Both the position numbers and the translations under genes were made by a program. DNA of 64,000 nt. Origin: an uncultured Anaerolineae bacterium. GTDB taxonomy: Bacteria > Chloroflexota > Anaerolineae > Anaerolineales > Villigracilaceae. The notes beneath the pieces are model-generated. The model worked only from the letters and a program-made list of their open reading frames with translations, was not told the DNA's origin and searched no databases. Shown here piece by piece: positions 53,366 to 61,737 of the stretch (its first letter is position 1; each line of letters opens with the position of its first letter). The DNA lies in assembly GCA_903838415.1 (NCBI GenBank), contig CAILYI010000195.1, positions 1-64,000 on the forward strand, read 5' to 3'.

Positions 53366-54724
53366 CTATTGCTCGCTTTCCAAAATGCTGACGGTGACGT
53401 AGGTGCCTGTGCCCGCGTGCGAATGGATTACGCCGCGCTGGGCATCGGGCACTTGCAAAGTTGGGTCGCCGAAATGTTTTTCGATCGTGCCCTGTAGCTG
53501 CCAGGTGGCAAAGACTCCTTGCATCAAGCCCGTCGCGCCGACCGGGTGTCCGCAAGCGATCAGGCCGCCAGATGGGTTGACCGGGCAAACCGGCTTTTCC
53601 GGCAGGCTAAGCCCGTAATCGATGCCGGGCATAAAAGTCTTACCGCTGGCAGCAAATGTCCCGCCTTCGCCGTAGCGGCACAGGCCCATATCTTCATAGG
53701 TTTGGATTTCGGAAGATGTGTAGGCATCGTGCAGCTCGACGAAGTCAATTTCTTTGAGCGGGTCGCTGATTTTGGCGTTTTTATAGGCTTCGCGGCTGGC
53801 CATGCGTCCAGCGCGAAAAGAATGAACGCCCGGATAGCGGAAACCGCGTTCCCAGAGTTCCTTGTAATAGGCGCGCGAGTCGTCATCCGTTTCATTGGGC
53901 AGGGCGTTGTACTTGTAAAACTCGTCAAAAGATTGGTGCGGACGGTCGGCCATGCGCATGGCATCCGTGCCGCGCCCAATTCCGGAGACCAGCACGCGCG
54001 GCAAGCGGCGTCCGGCTGCTTTTTCCAGTTTGGTCAGGCCTTCTTCGGAGCAGAAGATTACCGCCGCTGCGCCATCGCTCATCACGCAAATATCGTTGCG
54101 AGTCAGCGGCCAGGCCACCATCGGCGATTCGCGCACATCCTGGATGGTCAGGCGCTGTCGTTTTTGGGCGTAGGGATTATGGTAGGCGTTGATGTGGTTC
54201 TTGACGGAGACATGCGCCAATTGTTCGACGGTCGTGCCAAATTCGGCCATGTGGCGCGTCACCATCATGGCGTAGTAGCCGGAGTAAAAGCCGCCGACCG
54301 GATAATCGAAGGAAACATCCGAAGCCAGGGCGATGAATTCATTGCCTTTCCAGGTTTCCACATGACTCATCTGCTCGAAGCCAAAGCTCAGGCAAATATC
54401 CATGTAACCGGAGGCAACGGCCTTCCAGCCTTCCTGGAAGCAGATGCCGCCGGTGGCTCCGCCGCCTTCCACCCGGTGGGATGGTTTCGGGCACAGGCCC
54501 AGGTAATCCTGAACCATGATGCCCGCCATCAGTTGACGGGTGAAATGATCAGAAAAGTACGAAGCTACACTGCCGTCCACCAATTCAAAAAACTGGGGAT
54601 GATCGATCCCGATGTCAGCCAGGGCGTAATCGTAAGCTTCCTTGACCAGACCGGGGAACACTTTGTCGGGGCGGGCTTTGGCAAATTTGCTTACACCGCC
54701 CGAAACTACATAAACAGGTCGCAT
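53366..54724 (-). CDS. SCPx/thiolase-like protein with Gly at the nucleophile position
   Basis: A 452-residue thiolase-superfamily protein. Compared with SCPx thiolase, the block CATG is here GATG (HRVEGGGATGG, residue 89), so the nucleophile is lost. The HDAF-like motif (VELHDAYTSSE) and GHPVGATG, with its His, are kept. This mix differs from the type A/B proteins, which lost both. It may act as a retro-aldolase or as a hydroxyacyl-CoA binding enzyme. It is coupled to the zinc-free OB protein. Confidence 0.82.
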   Translation of the reverse strand: MRPVYVVSGGVSKFAKARPDKVFPGLVKEAYDYALADIGIDHPQFFELVDGSVASYFSDHFTRQLMAGIMVQDYLGLCPKPSHRVEGGGATGGICFQEGWKAVASGYMDICLSFGFEQMSHVETWKGNEFIALASDVSFDYPVGGFYSGYYAMMVTRHMAEFGTTVEQLAHVSVKNHINAYHNPYAQKRQRLTIQDVRESPMVAWPLTRNDICVMSDGAAAVIFCSEEGLTKLEKAAGRRLPRVLVSGIGRGTDAMRMADRPHQSFDEFYKYNALPNETDDDSRAYYKELWERGFRYPGVHSFRAGRMASREAYKNAKISDPLKEIDFVELHDAYTSSEIQTYEDMGLCRYGEGGTFAASGKTFMPGIDYGLSLPEKPVCPVNPSGGLIACGHPVGATGLMQGVFATWQLQGTIEKHFGDPTLQVPDAQRGVIHSHAGTGTYVTVSILESEQ

Positions 54725-54747
54725 TGGTTTCTCCTTTATTGAATTAC

Positions 54748-55533
54748 TCAGTAGCCCTTGAACGCGGGTTTTCTCTTTTCAAGGAAAGCGTTCATGCCTT
54801 CGACGCGATCCTGGGTACCAAAACAGAGTGAAAAACAGCGCGCCTCGATTTCGAGCGCTGTTCGCAGGTCGGCCTGTGCGCCGTTATTGAGCGCGACTTT
54901 GGCCATGTGCAACGCCACCGGCCCTCGGGCGGCGATCTTCTGATAGATTTTTTCGACGGCGGCATCCAGTTGGTCAGGCGCCACGACCTGGTTGACCAGC
55001 CCGATATTCAACGCTTCCTGCGCGGAGATATGGTCGCCGGTGAAAATCAGTTCCTTGGCTTTGCCCATCCCGACCAAACGCGGCAGGCGCTGAGTCCCGC
55101 CGTAGCCGGGGATAATTCCCAGCTTGATTTCGGGCAGCCCCAAAATGGCGGTATCCGCCGCGATGCGGATGTCGCAGCTCAGGGCCACTTCCGTCCCGCC
55201 ACCCAGCGCAATCCCGTTAATGCGGGCGATGACCGGCTTGGGAAAATTTTCAATCTCGGAACAAATCGCCTGTCCCTTGGGAACTTCGCTCAAGGTTTCG
55301 ATGTAGCCCTGCCCACGCGCCATGATGGAGATGTCGCCGCCGGAGATGAAGGCTTTCTCGCCCGCGCCGGTCAAAACCACCACCCGGATGCTTTCATCCG
55401 TTTCGATGTCTCTCAAAGCCTGTTGAATTTCCAACATCGTCTGGAAGCGAATCGCGTTTAGAACCTGCGGCCGGTCAATCGTGATGGTGGCCACGCTGCC
55501 CGATTTTTCGAGCCGGATATCTTCGTAACTCAT
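54748..55533 (-). CDS. enoyl-CoA hydratase (crotonase family)
   Basis: A 261-residue crotonase. The oxyanion-hole block is SGGDISIMA. Both catalytic Glu are present, in GGGTEVALSCDIRIA and PEIKLGIIPGYGGTQRLPR. It ends with EKRKPAFKGY as usual. The ATG at 55533 lies 10 nt after the dehydrogenase stop. It gives the S-3-hydroxyacyl-CoA used by that dehydrogenase; the MaoC enzyme of the same cluster may act on another intermediate. Confidence 0.92.
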   Translation of the reverse strand: MSYEDIRLEKSGSVATITIDRPQVLNAIRFQTMLEIQQALRDIETDESIRVVVLTGAGEKAFISGGDISIMARGQGYIETLSEVPKGQAICSEIENFPKPVIARINGIALGGGTEVALSCDIRIAADTAILGLPEIKLGIIPGYGGTQRLPRLVGMGKAKELIFTGDHISAQEALNIGLVNQVVAPDQLDAAVEKIYQKIAARGPVALHMAKVALNNGAQADLRTALEIEARCFSLCFGTQDRVEGMNAFLEKRKPAFKGY

Positions 55534-55543
55534 GCCTGCCTCT

Positions 55544-56434
55544 TTAAAAGATCTTGAACGGCGTCTTGCTGCCGTCGGGCTGGTAATCGTAAAAGCCCTT
55601 GCCGTTTTTGCGGCCGAGACGTCCTGCTTCCAGCATCTTGCGATACATGATGGACAGCCGGTCGCTCTCCAGCCCCGTATACTCATGGATGGCGTCCTGC
55701 GCCATTTGGATCACGTCGAAGCCGCCGAAATCCGCCAGCTCGCAGGGACCCATCGGGTACCCGGCGCCCAGCTTCATGGCCGTGTCAATCTCTTCGGGTG
55801 TGGCGACTCCGTCCAACACCATCTGCGCCGCTTCCTGGTACAGGCGTCCCAGCAGCCGGTTGACGATAAAGCCGGGCAGGTCTTTGCACTTGATCGGCGT
55901 CTTACCCAACTGCTGGCAGACGGCCAGAGTCGTTTCCACGGTTTCAGCCGAGACGCCCAGCGGCAGGACCACTTCCACCAGTTTCATCACCGCGGCGGGA
56001 TTGAAGAAATGTGTGCCAATGCACTTATCGGGGCGCTTTGTCGCCCCGGCGATGGCAGTCACCGGCAGGACGGATGTGTTCGTTGCAAAGATGGTGTGTG
56101 CGGGGCAGAACCTGTCCAGGTCGGCAAAAGTTTTTTGTTTCAGATCCAGCTTCTCCGGGATGGCCTCGATCACAAAATCTGTATCTTTGACGGCGCTTTC
56201 CAGATCCGTACTGACGCGCAAACGGGCCAGCGCCGCCTGTCCATCTTCCGCGGAAATTTTCCCCTTCGCCACCAGGAACTTTTCCACGTTTCCCGTGATT
56301 TTTGCCAGCGCCTTGTCCAAAAATTCCTGGCTGACATCGTACAGGCTCACGTCAAAGCCACTTGTGGCGGCCATCTGGGCGATGCTGTGTCCCATGGTGC
56401 CGGCTCCAAGCACGGCAATACGGTTAATTGACAT
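55544..56434 (-). CDS. 3-hydroxyacyl-CoA (3-hydroxybutyryl-CoA) dehydrogenase
   Basis: A 296-residue NAD-dependent enzyme. It has VLGAGTMGHSIAQMAA, NTSVLPVTAIAG, the catalytic His in THFFNPAAVMKLVE, and the C-terminal domain with GYPMGPCELADFGG. AAGGAG precedes the ATG. With the crotonase and thiolase it gives a complete lower beta-oxidation cycle. Confidence 0.94.
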   Translation of the reverse strand: MSINRIAVLGAGTMGHSIAQMAATSGFDVSLYDVSQEFLDKALAKITGNVEKFLVAKGKISAEDGQAALARLRVSTDLESAVKDTDFVIEAIPEKLDLKQKTFADLDRFCPAHTIFATNTSVLPVTAIAGATKRPDKCIGTHFFNPAAVMKLVEVVLPLGVSAETVETTLAVCQQLGKTPIKCKDLPGFIVNRLLGRLYQEAAQMVLDGVATPEEIDTAMKLGAGYPMGPCELADFGGFDVIQMAQDAIHEYTGLESDRLSIMYRKMLEAGRLGRKNGKGFYDYQPDGSKTPFKIF

Positions 56435-56464
56435 GACATTCTCCTTTGTCTTGGGATGAGAAAA

Positions 56465-56485
56465 CGCCTCGCAAGCAGCGAGGCG
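56465..56485 (-). terminator. intrinsic terminator-like hairpin, minus strand
   Basis: On the minus strand CGCCTCGC and GCGAGGCG form an 8-bp stem with a 5-nt loop, followed by TTTTC. It lies 16 nt after the stop of the FAD oxidoreductase gene and 31 nt before the dehydrogenase start. It may separate the MerR-led three genes from the beta-oxidation genes, at least in part. Confidence 0.65.
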
Positions 56486-56500
56486 CAGGAAATCAATTAA

Positions 56501-58033
56501 TTAATAAACACCGTAATCCTGACCGGTAATTTCAGACGCGCAAATTAGCCCGGCAGCGCAGGCGCAGTCCATCGCCACGCCATAACCCTTGACCGTGTCG
56601 CCCGTGAAGAACAACCCTTCGAGATTGGGCGCGCGCACTGGCGTCTTGAGCGTGCCCGCCTGGTTGACATCCTTGGCCACGCCTTCCAGCCGCCAGCTGA
56701 CCGGGAACAGCGCCCATTCGATGCTTTCTTTGAATCCCGGGTAGCGCCGTTCGAGATACTCAACGATCTGCTCGCAGGCCCAGAACATCAGCTCCTTGTC
56801 GCGGGCTTCGTCTTCAGTTACCGGAGCGTAGGCCGTCAGCAGGTGTTTTCCCTCGGGCGCGCACAGCGGGTCGGTTTGCGATTGAATGTTCCAGCACATG
56901 TAAATGTCGTGCGAGAAACGATTTCCCTTGGGGATCACGAGCGTGTCCTTCATCCCCAGTTTCCACTGCTCTTGCGGCAGCGCGAGCGATTTCAGACCAA
57001 AATACGGCGCGATCGAGCCGTAACTCTTCAACTTTTCGGTGCGGTTGACATATTCCACCGGAAAAAGCGCCCGGTCGATATAACGGAAGGTTTCCTGGGT
57101 AGGGATATTACTGACCACGATCGGGGCCTCGACCTCGATCGTGCTCCCGTTGTTCCGGCGGATTTTCACGCCTCGAACTTTGCCCTCCGCAACCAGGATC
57201 TCCTGCACCGTTGTTTCGAGCCACAACTCCCCGCTAAAATGCAGGAAGCGGTCGCGCACCGAATCCATCCACTGCTGGATGCCGCCCACCGCAAACCCCG
57301 ACGGATACCTCGCCACCCCCGTCTTGAATCGCGGATTGATGACTTCGCCGAAATAGCGGAAAATATCGCCAACCGAGATTTCATCGGGATCGTTGATGGT
57401 GGTGATCAGCGTCCCGACCGCATGCAGCATTTCGTACAACACATGCTGACGGTCGATGCCCCGCTCGCGGCACCACTGCGCCAGCGAAACGGATTCAAAC
57501 CTGCGGAAATCTGCCTCGCCCATCTTCATCGCCGAAAAATAAAAATCCAAAAACGACGATTCGTTTTCTTCCACGATCGCGTTGATGCGCGGGTCCAGTT
57601 TCCCGGCATGAAAATCCAGGTACCAGTCCTCGTCAATGTAGGTGGCGTTGACATTTCCCGCAAATCGCACGCCCGCCTGCTCGCCCGACCCGATGATTTG
57701 ATCGAGGTCGTAAAAATATCCGCGCCCGTTGAGCGAGACGCCGTGATAGCCCAAATCCAGCCGGTAGCCGTCAAGCAATCGATTCTGTTGAATTTCGGGG
57801 AAGGTGGGGATGGTTTTCGCCAGCCAGCAATACTGCTGGCCCAGCATGTCGCGATACCAGGTTTCGCCGTGCTCGAGAATTTCGCGTCCACCGAGCGTCT
57901 TGGCTCGCCCGCCAACGCGGTTTGACTTTTCAACCAGCAAGACTTTACGACCCTGATGGGCCAGCAGCGCAGCAACCGTCAATCCGCCCACACCTGCTCC
58001 AATTACGATGGCGTCGTAAAGATTGGTTTTCAT
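56501..58033 (-). CDS. FAD-dependent amine-oxidase/phytoene-desaturase-like oxidoreductase
   Basis: A 510-residue flavoprotein. The dinucleotide motif AIVIGAGVGGLTVAALLA and VLLVEKSNRVGGRAK open it, and the C-terminal FAD block is EGLFFTGDTVKGYGVAMDCA. The family includes carotenoid desaturases and isomerases and also retinol-saturase-like enzymes. ATG at 58033 has GGAG 8 nt upstream; GTG at 58042 overlaps the previous stop. Together with the lipocalin-like protein encoded upstream it could act on an isoprenoid or other hydrophobic substrate. Confidence 0.82.
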   Translation of the reverse strand: MKTNLYDAIVIGAGVGGLTVAALLAHQGRKVLLVEKSNRVGGRAKTLGGREILEHGETWYRDMLGQQYCWLAKTIPTFPEIQQNRLLDGYRLDLGYHGVSLNGRGYFYDLDQIIGSGEQAGVRFAGNVNATYIDEDWYLDFHAGKLDPRINAIVEENESSFLDFYFSAMKMGEADFRRFESVSLAQWCRERGIDRQHVLYEMLHAVGTLITTINDPDEISVGDIFRYFGEVINPRFKTGVARYPSGFAVGGIQQWMDSVRDRFLHFSGELWLETTVQEILVAEGKVRGVKIRRNNGSTIEVEAPIVVSNIPTQETFRYIDRALFPVEYVNRTEKLKSYGSIAPYFGLKSLALPQEQWKLGMKDTLVIPKGNRFSHDIYMCWNIQSQTDPLCAPEGKHLLTAYAPVTEDEARDKELMFWACEQIVEYLERRYPGFKESIEWALFPVSWRLEGVAKDVNQAGTLKTPVRAPNLEGLFFTGDTVKGYGVAMDCACAAGLICASEITGQDYGVY

Positions 58034-58038
58034 TCGGG

Positions 58039-59052
58039 TCACTCCAGCAGCATGAATTCGTGCAAAGTCTCGCCTGCAACCTCGTGCTTTTGACCGTCTA
58101 TTTCGATGCTGGCCTGATAGGTCGCCAGGAACCTGTAATAGTGGTAAAAATGCTCGTCGCCGCGGGGCATTCTCAGTGTTTCGACGATTCTTTCGGTGGT
58201 CAGCACGCCGTCAACGTGGATGCCTTCTCCGCGACAGGTCAGGCGCAGCCGCTGTGGAATTTCCCAGCCGAACTGCTCATCCCGGCGGCTTTCTTCAATC
58301 GTGACCGTGATCTGGTCGGTGCCGAGTATGATTTCCCCATCCTTGCCCAAAAGGAACGGCGAAACGATCGGCGAGCCATGCTCTTTGGGGATCACCCAGC
58401 CATAGATCAGCGTGAAATTTGGATCGAAAATGCGGCCCCAGTACCAGCCCCAGAAATGTTCTTCCAGCTCGAAGTCGCCCCAGTTGTGGTCGTGATAGGC
58501 CATCCCGCTGACGGGGTGGGGAAGACCTTCCAGCGTCAGTGTCCCTGATACAGTTCCGCGCGGAACCGGCACCACCCAACCTGTCTGATGGGTGCCGTCA
58601 GTCCAGAGCAGGCCGCTGCCAGCCTTCCAGCCGGGCAGGTCGTTTTTCACCGTCAGATCCAGGCCTAAATTCCCCATATCCATAACCAGGTGGTAGCCCG
58701 AGTCAGTTTCTTCGGCCAGCAAATTGCCCATTTGCACGCGGCAATGATCTTTTGCCGCCGAATTCTCCTGCCCGGGCCGCACCGCCCACATTTTGACGAT
58801 CGGCGGCGCCTTGGGTGGATAAATAAACATCTGCATGGTAGGCACGTGTGGCAGCAGGAACATGTTGTGATAATGGAAGGTCACCACCGCCTTGTAGCCA
58901 TTGTCGAACGAAAAATCAAAATACCACCACTCCCACTCGTCGTTCGAGTCTTGGATGTGGGCGCCATCGTCGGCGGGGACGTAATCGTTTGGATGACGAT
59001 CCCAGCCGCGTTTTCCATCGTAAAGTGAGAGGAAAGCCTTGTGTTCGCTCAT
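58039..59052 (-). CDS. AttH/CrtC-like lipocalin-fold protein (hydroxyneurosporene-synthase-like)
   Basis: A 337-residue protein of the CrtC/AttH group. It has the family hallmark WEWWYFDFSFDNGYKAVVTF, the central SGMAYHDHNWGDFELEE and WGWYWGRIFD. Members include carotenoid 1,2-hydratases and cyclisation or Diels-Alder type lipocalin enzymes, so hydration or isomerisation of an apolar substrate is the best guess. No signal peptide is seen. The ATG at 59052 was chosen over an in-frame TTG at 59109, which would overlap the MerR gene. It ends 5 nt before the flavoprotein gene start. Confidence 0.78.
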   Translation of the reverse strand: MSEHKAFLSLYDGKRGWDRHPNDYVPADDGAHIQDSNDEWEWWYFDFSFDNGYKAVVTFHYHNMFLLPHVPTMQMFIYPPKAPPIVKMWAVRPGQENSAAKDHCRVQMGNLLAEETDSGYHLVMDMGNLGLDLTVKNDLPGWKAGSGLLWTDGTHQTGWVVPVPRGTVSGTLTLEGLPHPVSGMAYHDHNWGDFELEEHFWGWYWGRIFDPNFTLIYGWVIPKEHGSPIVSPFLLGKDGEIILGTDQITVTIEESRRDEQFGWEIPQRLRLTCRGEGIHVDGVLTTERIVETLRMPRGDEHFYHYYRFLATYQASIEIDGQKHEVAGETLHEFMLLE

Positions 59053-59075
59053 GGGCAATGGCCAATTATTACTTT

Positions 59076-59519
59076 CTACTTGTTTGTGGAGGTTTCCTCG
59101 CCAATCCAAATCTTGGCGCGGACATCTTCAAGCGCAGATTGAACTTCGCTGCGCAGTTTGGTTAATTCTTCCATTTGCTTATCAATTTGGGCGATCTTGC
59201 GCTGCATCATTTGGTGCAACTGGATAAACTGCTGCTGTTCGCCCAATTTATCCGGATGAGCGTCGTAAATACCGAACAGTTCCTTGATTTCGTCTAAAGT
59301 GAAAGCTTCTTTGGCCCGAAAAATCAGCTTGAGCCGCCCGCGCTCTTTGCGGGAATAGCGGCGTTGATTTCCATCGGAACGTTGGGGCGAAATCAAGCCA
59401 CATTCCTCATAGTAGCGAATGGTGCGGGTGGTTGTGCCCAGTTCACTTGCCAGTTCGCCGATGGAAAACGAGTCTTTTAGCGGTTTTTTGGGAATATCTA
59501 TAACTTTATCTAATGTCAT
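59076..59519 (-). CDS. MerR-family transcriptional regulator
   Basis: A 147-residue regulator. The winged helix is SIGELASELGTTTRTIRYYE with CGLISPQRSDGNQRRYSRKE. A coiled-coil dimerisation helix follows (QMMQRKIAQIDKQMEELTKL). No effector-binding Cys is present, so it is not a metal sensor. The form resembles LiuR/AtuR-like regulators of branched-chain and isoprenoid acyl-CoA catabolism. AAGGA precedes the ATG. A promoter with an overlapping dyad lies just upstream. Confidence 0.88.
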   Translation of the reverse strand: MTLDKVIDIPKKPLKDSFSIGELASELGTTTRTIRYYEECGLISPQRSDGNQRRYSRKERGRLKLIFRAKEAFTLDEIKELFGIYDAHPDKLGEQQQFIQLHQMMQRKIAQIDKQMEELTKLRSEVQSALEDVRAKIWIGEETSTNK

Positions 59520-59546
59520 GGGGTTCCTTGCAGTGTTCTGACTAAT

Positions 59547-59575
59547 AGAATACATCATGTTAACGTTAAAGTCAA
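59547..59575 (-). promoter_or_regulatory. sigma-70-type promoter of the merR operon with MerR-type dyad
   Basis: On the minus strand, TTGACT (59570-59575) and TATTCT (59547-59552) are 17 bp apart. The perfect dyad TTAACGTTAA (59560-59569) lies in the spacer next to the -35, the usual MerR operator position. Expected transcript start is near 59540, leaving about 20 nt of leader with the ribosome site. No other gene lies in the 220-bp gap 59520-59739. Confidence 0.75.
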
Positions 59576-59739
59576 CTATTAAAATGAAGAAATCCGCCGG
59601 GAGTTTTTGGCGGATTCTTGAGATTGTTTCGTGAAATGGAGCTGGTTTTTGCTTCCCCCGGGCCTGGTTTCGCTGCGATGAAGCGTATTTGGGCTGAAGG
59701 GTTGTCACGCTGGAAAGCGGTACCAGCGTAAATGGGATT

Positions 59740-60777
59740 TTACGTGACGAGGGCGGTCAGGAGTTGAATCAGGGCGATAAAATCGCGTTGGTCGGCTGTT
59801 TCAACCGGAGTGTGGTGATAGCGGATGGGCAGCGACAGGGCAGCCGTGCGCGCGCCACGGCCCGCATATGGAAGCGGGGTGACGGCTGTGCTGATTCCGC
59901 TGACCACTTCATCCTGAACGGGAAGTCCCAATTCACCCGCAACGCTGCGGAAATGCTGTGCCAGCGCCAGATCCGGCACGAAAGCGGCCATTTTGCCACG
60001 AATGGCATCCATCCATTTGATGGCGGGGCCAGCTCCCAGCACAATTTCGCTTTGCTGTCCACGGGTGTCGGGCGTGTCAAAGGCCAGCGTGCCATCCACG
60101 CCCACAATCACATCGGGTTGGCGGATGTTGACAGCTGGCAGGCCTCCCATCAGCATGGTTTCTTCTTGCACCACAAAGGCCAGGGTTAAATCCACTTTCA
60201 AACCGGCGTCCGAAAGGGCGTGAGCCAGGCCAACCAGCGCGGCGCAACCCAGCCGGTCATCGAGCGCTTTGCCCACCAGACGACCATCAGCCTGGGCGGT
60301 CAGTTCGGAGGCCCAGGTCAGTCCATCGCCGATGCGGACTCCGAGAGACTCGGCCTGTTTCCGCGAGTTGGCGCCAATATCCAGATAGACACTATCCCAA
60401 GCTTGGGACGCGCCTGGGTCGAGATGAGCTGGCAGGCTGCCAGCCTGAGCCGGGAAGGGACCATTTTGTGTCCAAAGCGTCAACCGGCTGCCGGGCAGGG
60501 CGCGCAGACTGATTCCGCCCAACCGCTCCACCAGCAGGAAGCCTTCGGGGGTGATGCGGCGGACGATCAAACCGACTTCGTCCATGTGTGATACCAGCAT
60601 CCAATTTGGACCGGGGTTTGGGCGGCGGGCCAGTAGATTTCCCAATGGATCACGCTCAAGTTCCCAGCTGGCGGGCAGGGCGGCGGTAATACAATCCGCA
60701 ACCAGGTTTTCGCGTCCGGGCAATCCGGGAGTGCGCACCAGTTCGGCCAAAAATGGGAAGTCAAAATCCGGTCTCAT
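59740..60777 (-). CDS. M42-family metallo-aminopeptidase
   Basis: A 345-residue peptidase of the FrvX/tetrahedral aminopeptidase group. Zinc ligands and catalytic residues are His in VSHMDEVG, Asp in GKALDDRLG, the Glu pair in VQEET, Asp in GVDGT, and His in IRYHHTPVE. These assemble as cytoplasmic dodecamers that trim short peptides. It is the last gene of the minus-strand salvage run, 41 nt after the kinase gene. Confidence 0.9.
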   Translation of the reverse strand: MRPDFDFPFLAELVRTPGLPGRENLVADCITAALPASWELERDPLGNLLARRPNPGPNWMLVSHMDEVGLIVRRITPEGFLLVERLGGISLRALPGSRLTLWTQNGPFPAQAGSLPAHLDPGASQAWDSVYLDIGANSRKQAESLGVRIGDGLTWASELTAQADGRLVGKALDDRLGCAALVGLAHALSDAGLKVDLTLAFVVQEETMLMGGLPAVNIRQPDVIVGVDGTLAFDTPDTRGQQSEIVLGAGPAIKWMDAIRGKMAAFVPDLALAQHFRSVAGELGLPVQDEVVSGISTAVTPLPYAGRGARTAALSLPIRYHHTPVETADQRDFIALIQLLTALVT

Positions 60778-60818
60778 AGGAAACTCCTAAAAAACAAAAC
60801 CTGTGGTTGGATATTTCG

Positions 60819-61727
60819 TCATGCCTGATGGTACCACGTCAGGCGATGCGCGGTTTCAGCCTCCACGCCAGCCAGTGGATATAAGGCGCCGAATTGTTGC
60901 AAGGCCAGGGAAGCCGAAACGCCGCCGTACCAACCGGCTTGATGCAAATCCCCGCTCTCAACCAGGCCGACGATGAATCCGCCGCAGTAAGCGTTCCCTG
61001 CGCCGGTGACATCAACCGGCGCAGGGCCGGGGTAGATGGGAATGCGGTAAATGTGCCCGCTTGAATCAGCCACCAGGCTTCCGGCGGAGCCCATCCGCAG
61101 GGCGGCTACCTTGACGCCATGCTCCGACACTAGGGATTGGATGATTTTTTCGGGTGCTTGCAGACCGGTCAGGTGGCGCGCTTCGTCCAGGTTGGGGGAG
61201 ACAGCATCCACCATGGCGGCATAGCGGGAAAATTCTGCTAGGTTTTCGGCGATGCAAAAGCCATCCCAGGGCTCCCACAGAATCATTCTGCAACCGCGCT
61301 GACGGAGCGCGGCCGCCCAGAGCGGCACTTCCTGCGGGCTGCAGTGCAGGTGAATTCCGGCGGGCGGGTCATAAACTGCCGGCAGTTCGCGTGGATTCAG
61401 GCAGATGGCCAGCATTTCAGCAAAACTGGTGCGAAAGACTTCATTGCGGGTGCCGTCGGTTTCAAATAACTGCCAGGCGCGCGGCGTTGGCGTGGACCGA
61501 TAGCATAAACCGCTCAGATCGAAGTGTTCGGCCAGTTCGGCCAGCTGATCGCCGCCAAAATCGGAGCCGACCGGCGCGGCCAGGCCAACCCGGCTGTGCC
61601 AGACGCGCATGCCCATGACCGCATGGACGGCACCGCCGCCCAGCCTGCCCATGCGCGAGCTGCCATCCGGCAGGATAATGTCGTCGATGATGACGTTGCC
61701 AATCGAAAGATAAAATCCGGTTGTCAT
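60819..61727 (-). CDS. PfkB-family carbohydrate/nucleoside kinase with GAGN motif
   Basis: A 302-residue ribokinase-like protein. It has the N-terminal GNVIIDDIILPDG and GRLGGGAVHAVMG, and the C-terminal signature DVTGAGNAYCGGFIVG. The catalytic base, Asp in GAGD of ribokinases, is Asn here, encoded by AAC. Mak32-like members of the family also carry GAGN. Activity as a kinase is therefore uncertain. It follows the nucleoside hydrolase gene by 10 nt, which would supply ribose. Confidence 0.82.
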   Translation of the reverse strand: MTTGFYLSIGNVIIDDIILPDGSSRMGRLGGGAVHAVMGMRVWHSRVGLAAPVGSDFGGDQLAELAEHFDLSGLCYRSTPTPRAWQLFETDGTRNEVFRTSFAEMLAICLNPRELPAVYDPPAGIHLHCSPQEVPLWAAALRQRGCRMILWEPWDGFCIAENLAEFSRYAAMVDAVSPNLDEARHLTGLQAPEKIIQSLVSEHGVKVAALRMGSAGSLVADSSGHIYRIPIYPGPAPVDVTGAGNAYCGGFIVGLVESGDLHQAGWYGGVSASLALQQFGALYPLAGVEAETAHRLTWYHQA

Positions 61728-61737
61728 GGTGAGTGTT

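Noticed and set aside
53639-53655. Cys95 of the SCPx-like protein as a shifted nucleophile
   Set aside because: In alignment to SCPx it falls six residues after the nucleophile position, within the following helix, so it is not an obvious replacement. The interval given is only approximate to the gene.
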